Assembly: GCA_902464495.1 (NCBI GenBank)
Contig: CABQJK010000003.1
Span: 40,600-104,599, forward strand
DNA length: 64,000 nucleotides
Source of the DNA: an uncultured Collinsella sp.
GTDB lineage: Bacteria > Actinomycetota > Coriobacteriia > Coriobacteriales > Coriobacteriaceae
Direction of reading: 5' to 3'
Positions 60,474-64,000 of the stretch are shown one piece after another. Position numbers and translations under genes: made by a program. Below the pieces are notes generated by a model. It did no database searches and was not told the DNA's origin. It saw only the letters and a program-made list of their open reading frames with translations. Positions within the stretch are counted from its first letter, which is position 1, and each line of letters starts with the position of its first letter.

Positions 60474-60505
60474 TAGGCCGAAGGTAGCCATTCTCTCGGG
60501 TCACG

Positions 60506-60542
60506 CAAAGCCCTCCCCGGCGCAAGGCCGAGGAGGGCTTTG
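60506..60542. terminator. Bidirectional terminator after the biotin-ligase-like gene
   Basis: CAAAGCCCTCC and GGAGGGCTTTG form a perfect 11-bp stem with a GC-rich loop, 33 nt after the stop at 60575. Confidence 0.85.
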
Positions 60543-60574
60543 TTGTCACGGCTATCTGTGTGAGCGGACCCGCG

Positions 60575-61276
60575 CTACAAGCCGCGAATCCGTACGGCCT
60601 CGGGCGGAAACTCCTGCTCGCCGGCATCGGTCTTGATGGTCGCGCGACCCCAGATGTCCAAGCCCGCAAACACACCGACCGCAAGCGGCAAACCGTTGGG
60701 CGACACCGCCGCGACCTGACGACCCAGCAGTGGCATCATATCGAAGTACTCACCCAGCACCGGAGCCAGCGGGCCGGCAGCGCCCTGCGGGGTGTTCGCG
60801 ACGGCAGCCCAGGTATCCACGCGGGCCAGCACGGCGGCGGCCAATGCCTCGATCAGCGCTTCGTCAGCCACATCTACACCGAGCTCGCTCAACGCCGAAC
60901 GCTCAATATCCACCGTCACGGCACCGAACATGCCCGCGGCACCGGCACCGCCGTTGACGGCGACGCGCGCGAACGACGTCTCAAACGCAGGCGCACCGCA
61001 CACGATATCGCTCGGCCACTGGATACCCACCTTACCGGCAAGGCCCAACCCCGGCGTCGATGCCGTGCCCACAAGCGCGTCCATCATGCCCATCGCGGCC
61101 ACAAACGGTAGGCCGTGGAAGGCGTGCATATTCACATCCGGACGCACAACCAGCGAAAACGTCAGCGAAGCATCGCCCACGCTCCAAGCGCACCAACCCG
61201 CGGACGCACCCTCGCGACCCGCGTCGCGCGCGGCGTCAAGCTCGGTGCCAGCGGCAACAGCATTCATCTCGATCAT
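60575..61276 (-). CDS. Biotin-protein-ligase-like protein, degenerate
   Basis: A 233-residue protein with the overall plan of a BirA/LplA ligase: LTFSLVVRPDVNMH, VGIQWPSDIVCG (normally KWPND), and a C-terminal GVFAGLDIWGRATIKTDAGEQ barrel-like piece. The biotin/adenylate loop GRGRxGRxW is missing and the first ~35 residues are short. It may be inactive or have a different ligand. Its ATG directly follows the TAG stop of the folP-folK gene, so translation is coupled. Confidence in the family is moderate; confidence that it lacks standard activity is good. Confidence 0.65.
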   Translation of the reverse strand: MIEMNAVAAGTELDAARDAGREGASAGWCAWSVGDASLTFSLVVRPDVNMHAFHGLPFVAAMGMMDALVGTASTPGLGLAGKVGIQWPSDIVCGAPAFETSFARVAVNGGAGAAGMFGAVTVDIERSALSELGVDVADEALIEALAAAVLARVDTWAAVANTPQGAAGPLAPVLGEYFDMMPLLGRQVAAVSPNGLPLAVGVFAGLDIWGRATIKTDAGEQEFPPEAVRIRGL

Positions 61277-62998
61277 CTACATGCGCCCCAATTCGCCCAC
61301 AATATGGCCCACGCGGTCCTCGGGCTCCTTGACCTCGACGCCGTTGTAGCGGAAGAACCGCGCCGGATCGTGCATCAGATCCTCGAGCGGCACCAGCACA
61401 AAGTCGCGCTCGCCGATCAGCGGATGCGGCAGGCGCAGCTTTTTGCCGCCGTGGGTCTCGCCGTCCATCCACAGCAGATCCAGGTCGATGGTGCGCGGGC
61501 CGTTGGCCTTGGCCTTTTTGGAGCGGTCGCGGCCCAGCTCGGCCTCGATCTTCATGAGCTCGTCGAGCAGCACCAACGGCGCCAACTCGGTCTTGATCTC
61601 GATGACGGCGTTGGCAAACGCGTCCTGGCGTGTCTCGTAGGCCGGCTCGCTCTCGTAGATCTTGGAGGAGTTGGACACGCAGGTGAGTGGAATCTCGGCG
61701 ATCATGTCGCGTGCGGCGCGGATGTTGTCGCAGCGATGCCCCAGGTTGGAGCCCACGGCCACAAACGCGCGGCGCGGCTGCGGCTTGGCAACCGCCCAGT
61801 AGCCGTTCAGGAACTGCGCAAAACCCGCGGCGTCGTGCACGCGCACGATGTTGGCACCGGCCTGGATGGCGCCCAGGCACACGCCAAACGTAGCGGCATC
61901 GCGCGCGGCGGCCTCGGTCACGCCCGAGACGGCGCCCACAAAGCGCTTGCGCGATACAGCGCACATGAGCGGATAGCCCAGTGACGCCATCTTGGCAGTC
62001 TCGCGCTGGATGACGATGTCCTCGTTAGCCGACTTACCAAAGCCCGGACCGGGATCGATGCAGATGCGGTCGCGCGACACGCCGGCGTGGATGAGCGCGC
62101 GGGCCTGGTCGGACAGAAAGCCCATGACGCGGCGCATGATGGGCGCCGAATCGGGCAGGGTGAAGCGGCGGAGCTGCGAGGTGGGCACGTAGGCTTCCTC
62201 GCGGCGGGCACTGCGGCGCATCATGGCGGCCAGGTGGTCATTGGGCTCCGATGCGGCCTCGGGCGCGGGCGCGACGGTCTCGGCGGCAGCAGCCTGCTCG
62301 GCGGCAGGCGTCTCCTGCTCGCTTGCAGGCTCGGTCGCGGGCTCAGGTTCGCCAAACGGCAACGAGGGCTGCACCACGCCGCCCGGAAGCTTGGCCTCCG
62401 GCTTAGGCTCACCCAGCAACTTGCCGCGACGGCGACGAGCCGGCTTCTCGGCCTCACGCGCGGCCTCGGCAGCCGCTTCGCGTGCCTTCTCGGCAACAAA
62501 CGCCGCTGCCGAGGTATCAAGCTGCACCGTTGCGTGCGTGCGCGCGGGCGCGGCGACCTCGCCGGCATGCATCACGATGACGCCGCAGGTGCTCGTCTTA
62601 ACAAACTCGACCATCTTGGGGTCGGTGAAGCCGGTCACGTCGTTGACGATCGAGGCGCCGCAGCGCACGGCCGCCTTGGCGACCGCCACATGACGCGTGT
62701 CGATCGAGACGATGGCGCCCTCCTTGGCCAGCGCGCGCACCACGGGCAGCACGCGGCGAGCCTCCTCGTCGGGATTGACCGGGGTAAAGCCGGGGCGCGT
62801 GGACTCGCCGCCCACGTCGATGATGTCGGCGCCGGCGTCGAGCATCGCCAGGCCATACTCGATGGCGGCATCCGGGTCGAAGTGCTCCCCGCCGTCGCTA
62901 AACGAATCGGGCGTCACGTTGAGGACGCCCATGATGCGCGGACGGTCAAAGCTGAGCTCGTACTTTCCGCACCGCCATGTCTTGCTGTCGTTCGCCAT
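61277..62998 (-). CDS. Dihydropteroate synthase-HPPK fusion
   Basis: A 573-residue bifunctional folate enzyme. Residues 1-400 are dihydropteroate synthase: IMGVLNVTPDSFSDGG, GGESTRPGFTPV and CIDPGPGFGK. Between VMHAGE (about 143) and DPGPGFGK (about 313) lies an Ala/Glu/Pro/Arg-rich insert of about 110 residues where normal enzymes have about 55. Residues 405-573 are HPPK with GSNLGHRCDNIRAA, GPRTIDLDLL and LPHPLIGERDFVLVPL. It makes 7,8-dihydropteroate and 6-hydroxymethyl-dihydropterin pyrophosphate. The ATG at 62998 has AGGAGG 6 nt upstream; a second ATG (63004) overlaps that site. Confidence 0.93.
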   Translation of the reverse strand: MANDSKTWRCGKYELSFDRPRIMGVLNVTPDSFSDGGEHFDPDAAIEYGLAMLDAGADIIDVGGESTRPGFTPVNPDEEARRVLPVVRALAKEGAIVSIDTRHVAVAKAAVRCGASIVNDVTGFTDPKMVEFVKTSTCGVIVMHAGEVAAPARTHATVQLDTSAAAFVAEKAREAAAEAAREAEKPARRRRGKLLGEPKPEAKLPGGVVQPSLPFGEPEPATEPASEQETPAAEQAAAAETVAPAPEAASEPNDHLAAMMRRSARREEAYVPTSQLRRFTLPDSAPIMRRVMGFLSDQARALIHAGVSRDRICIDPGPGFGKSANEDIVIQRETAKMASLGYPLMCAVSRKRFVGAVSGVTEAAARDAATFGVCLGAIQAGANIVRVHDAAGFAQFLNGYWAVAKPQPRRAFVAVGSNLGHRCDNIRAARDMIAEIPLTCVSNSSKIYESEPAYETRQDAFANAVIEIKTELAPLVLLDELMKIEAELGRDRSKKAKANGPRTIDLDLLWMDGETHGGKKLRLPHPLIGERDFVLVPLEDLMHDPARFFRYNGVEVKEPEDRVGHIVGELGRM

Positions 62999-63093
62999 GA
63001 ACATCCTCCTAAAATGCCCACGCCGCCGAGCTTGGGGAGCTGGCGGCGGGGTCGCTTTGCACTCAGTCTTTCTATTGTATCCGCGCGCGCGGG

Positions 63094-63846
63094 CTAGAAC
63101 GCAAACGCGGCCGCGATGTCGCAAGAAATCAGCAGGTCGGCATTTGCATCCTGATCGGTGGGGGCAAGGTTGCATATGGCCAGTGTATCGCCGGTAAAGT
63201 AGCGTGTAAGGCCCGCCGCCGGATACACCACGAGCGAGGTCCCGCCTACAATGAGGGCATCGGCCGCGGCGATGGCGACAACGGCACCGGTCAACACATG
63301 CTCGTCGAGCGGCTCTTCGTAGAGCACCACATCGGGCTTGATGCGACCACCGCACGCGGGGCACACGGGCACGCCCACGGCGTCCTCGTGCTCGCGCGAG
63401 CAAATCCACTCGGCGCTATAGACCGCTCCGCACGACTGGCAAATGTTGCGATGGACCGATCCGTGCAGCTCGAACACGCGCCGTGAGCCGGCCATCTGAT
63501 GCAGGCCGTCGATGTTTTGCGTCACCACGGCATTTAGCTTGCCGGCACGCTCCAGCTCGGCCAGCTTGGTGTGGCAGCGGTTGGGCTTAGCGTTAAGCGC
63601 GATCATCTTGGTTCGGTAAAAGTCGAAGAACTCCGCCGGATGTGTCTCGTAAAAGCTGTGCGACAGCATGGTCTCGGGCGGATAGGCAAACTGCTGGTGA
63701 TACAGGCCGTCCACGCTGCGAAAATCGGGAATGCCGCTTGCCGTGGAAACACCAGCGCCGCCAAAGAACACCACGCGCTCGTGGGTATTGAACAGCTCCG
63801 CCAGCGCGGCGGAGGCCTGCCCGGGGTCCGATATTGCCTGCGTCAT
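63094..63846 (-). CDS. Sir2-family NAD-dependent protein deacetylase
   Basis: A 250-residue sirtuin. GAGVSTASGIPDFRS (NAD binding), TQNIDGLH, the catalytic His in ELHGSVH, a zinc ribbon CQSCG...CPACG, and LIVGGTSLVVYPA are all present and intact. It removes acyl groups from lysines, using NAD, in the cytoplasm. GGAGGACT lies before the ATG. It lies 89 nt upstream of the folate gene on the same strand, so it might be cotranscribed with it. Confidence 0.95.
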   Translation of the reverse strand: MTQAISDPGQASAALAELFNTHERVVFFGGAGVSTASGIPDFRSVDGLYHQQFAYPPETMLSHSFYETHPAEFFDFYRTKMIALNAKPNRCHTKLAELERAGKLNAVVTQNIDGLHQMAGSRRVFELHGSVHRNICQSCGAVYSAEWICSREHEDAVGVPVCPACGGRIKPDVVLYEEPLDEHVLTGAVVAIAAADALIVGGTSLVVYPAAGLTRYFTGDTLAICNLAPTDQDANADLLISCDIAAAFAF

Positions 63847-63981
63847 ATGAGTCCTCCGTCCTTGTTAGTCGGGCAGCGTTGGGCGACGTCCCAGCATGCG
63901 GCCTTTAAGTCAGCATGCGCGGAGCCCGCCCCGCCCCTGTTGCGCTAATCTTAAGCCTGCCAACCCCGTCGAAAGGACACC

Positions 63982-64000
63982 ATGCCTCAGACTTACACTT
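63982..64000 (+). CDS. Start of an unidentified gene (partial)
   Basis: ATG at 63982 followed by MPQTYT and preceded by GAAAGGACACC, a good ribosome site. The gene runs off the window edge. It is divergent from the sirtuin gene; the 135 nt between carries both promoters. The product cannot be named from six residues. Confidence 0.5.

Overview
The window looks like a chromosomal segment of a high-GC, anaerobic, host-associated actinobacterium of the class Coriobacteriia, most likely Collinsella or a close relative. This is an inference from gene content: an Ech-type energy-conserving hydrogenase, a magnesium-type NRAMP relative, a LPxTG-anchored adhesin with streptococcal-pilin-like repeats, a sugar-phosphate economy, GC-rich codon use and many intergenic palindromes. 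No rRNA operon, CRISPR array, prophage or complete insertion sequence was seen; there is one tRNA, an initiator tRNA-Met.

Layout. 1-2.8 kb: the end of an esterase and a DUF1593 hydrolase. 3.1-4.5 kb: a GH1 6-phospho-beta-glucosidase. 4.7-6.2 kb: a lone AAA ATPase bracketed by palindromes and by a duplicated 3' end of the adjacent DUF4867 gene. 6.2-15.9 kb: a mostly minus-strand carbon-salvage region holding DUF4867, luxS, an FGGY kinase, a split transketolase, a fucose/arabinose-isomerase-like protein, a LacI regulator, a nucleoside hydrolase and a ribokinase. Together these could take pentoses and nucleoside ribose into the non-oxidative pentose phosphate pathway. 16-18.3 kb: an OatA-like acyltransferase. 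18.8-22.2 kb: an NRAMP-family transporter coupled to an MgtE_N/CBS membrane protein with a long structured leader and a possible 10-residue leader peptide. 22.3-28 kb: envelope genes (a degenerate polysaccharide deacetylase, PRC-barrel, YtxH, a CNNM/CorC protein, hemolysin III). 28.2-30.5 kb: a membrane-anchored hydrolase and a DUF362 ferredoxin protein. 30.8-37.8 kb: a MacB/FtsX-type ABC exporter and a three-gene ABC-2 exporter. 38-41.1 kb: a DUF4143 ATPase and a two-component system.

41.1-48.7 kb is the most striking stretch: one 2107-residue surface protein (signal peptide, VWA domain, ten pilin-type isopeptide repeats, LPTTG anchor) bracketed on both sides by two families of about 155-nt palindromes in mirror order (A-B-gene-C-D). 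48.8-54.4 kb is a group 4 [NiFe] hydrogenase operon in which the antiporter-like subunit and the NuoH/EchB-like subunit are a single 960-residue protein. 54.7-57.5 kb: an orphan HTH protein and a two-domain flavin oxidoreductase. 58-64 kb: initiator tRNA, coaX, another DUF4143 ATPase framed by identical 49-bp palindromes, a degenerate biotin-ligase-like gene, a folP-folK fusion carrying a large disordered insertion in the sulfonamide-target domain, a sirtuin, and the first codons of one more gene.

A theme across the window is that accessory genes (ATPases, exporter, adhesin) are framed by matching palindromic repeats, whereas core metabolic operons are not. Gene functions rest on recognised motifs; no database search was run.
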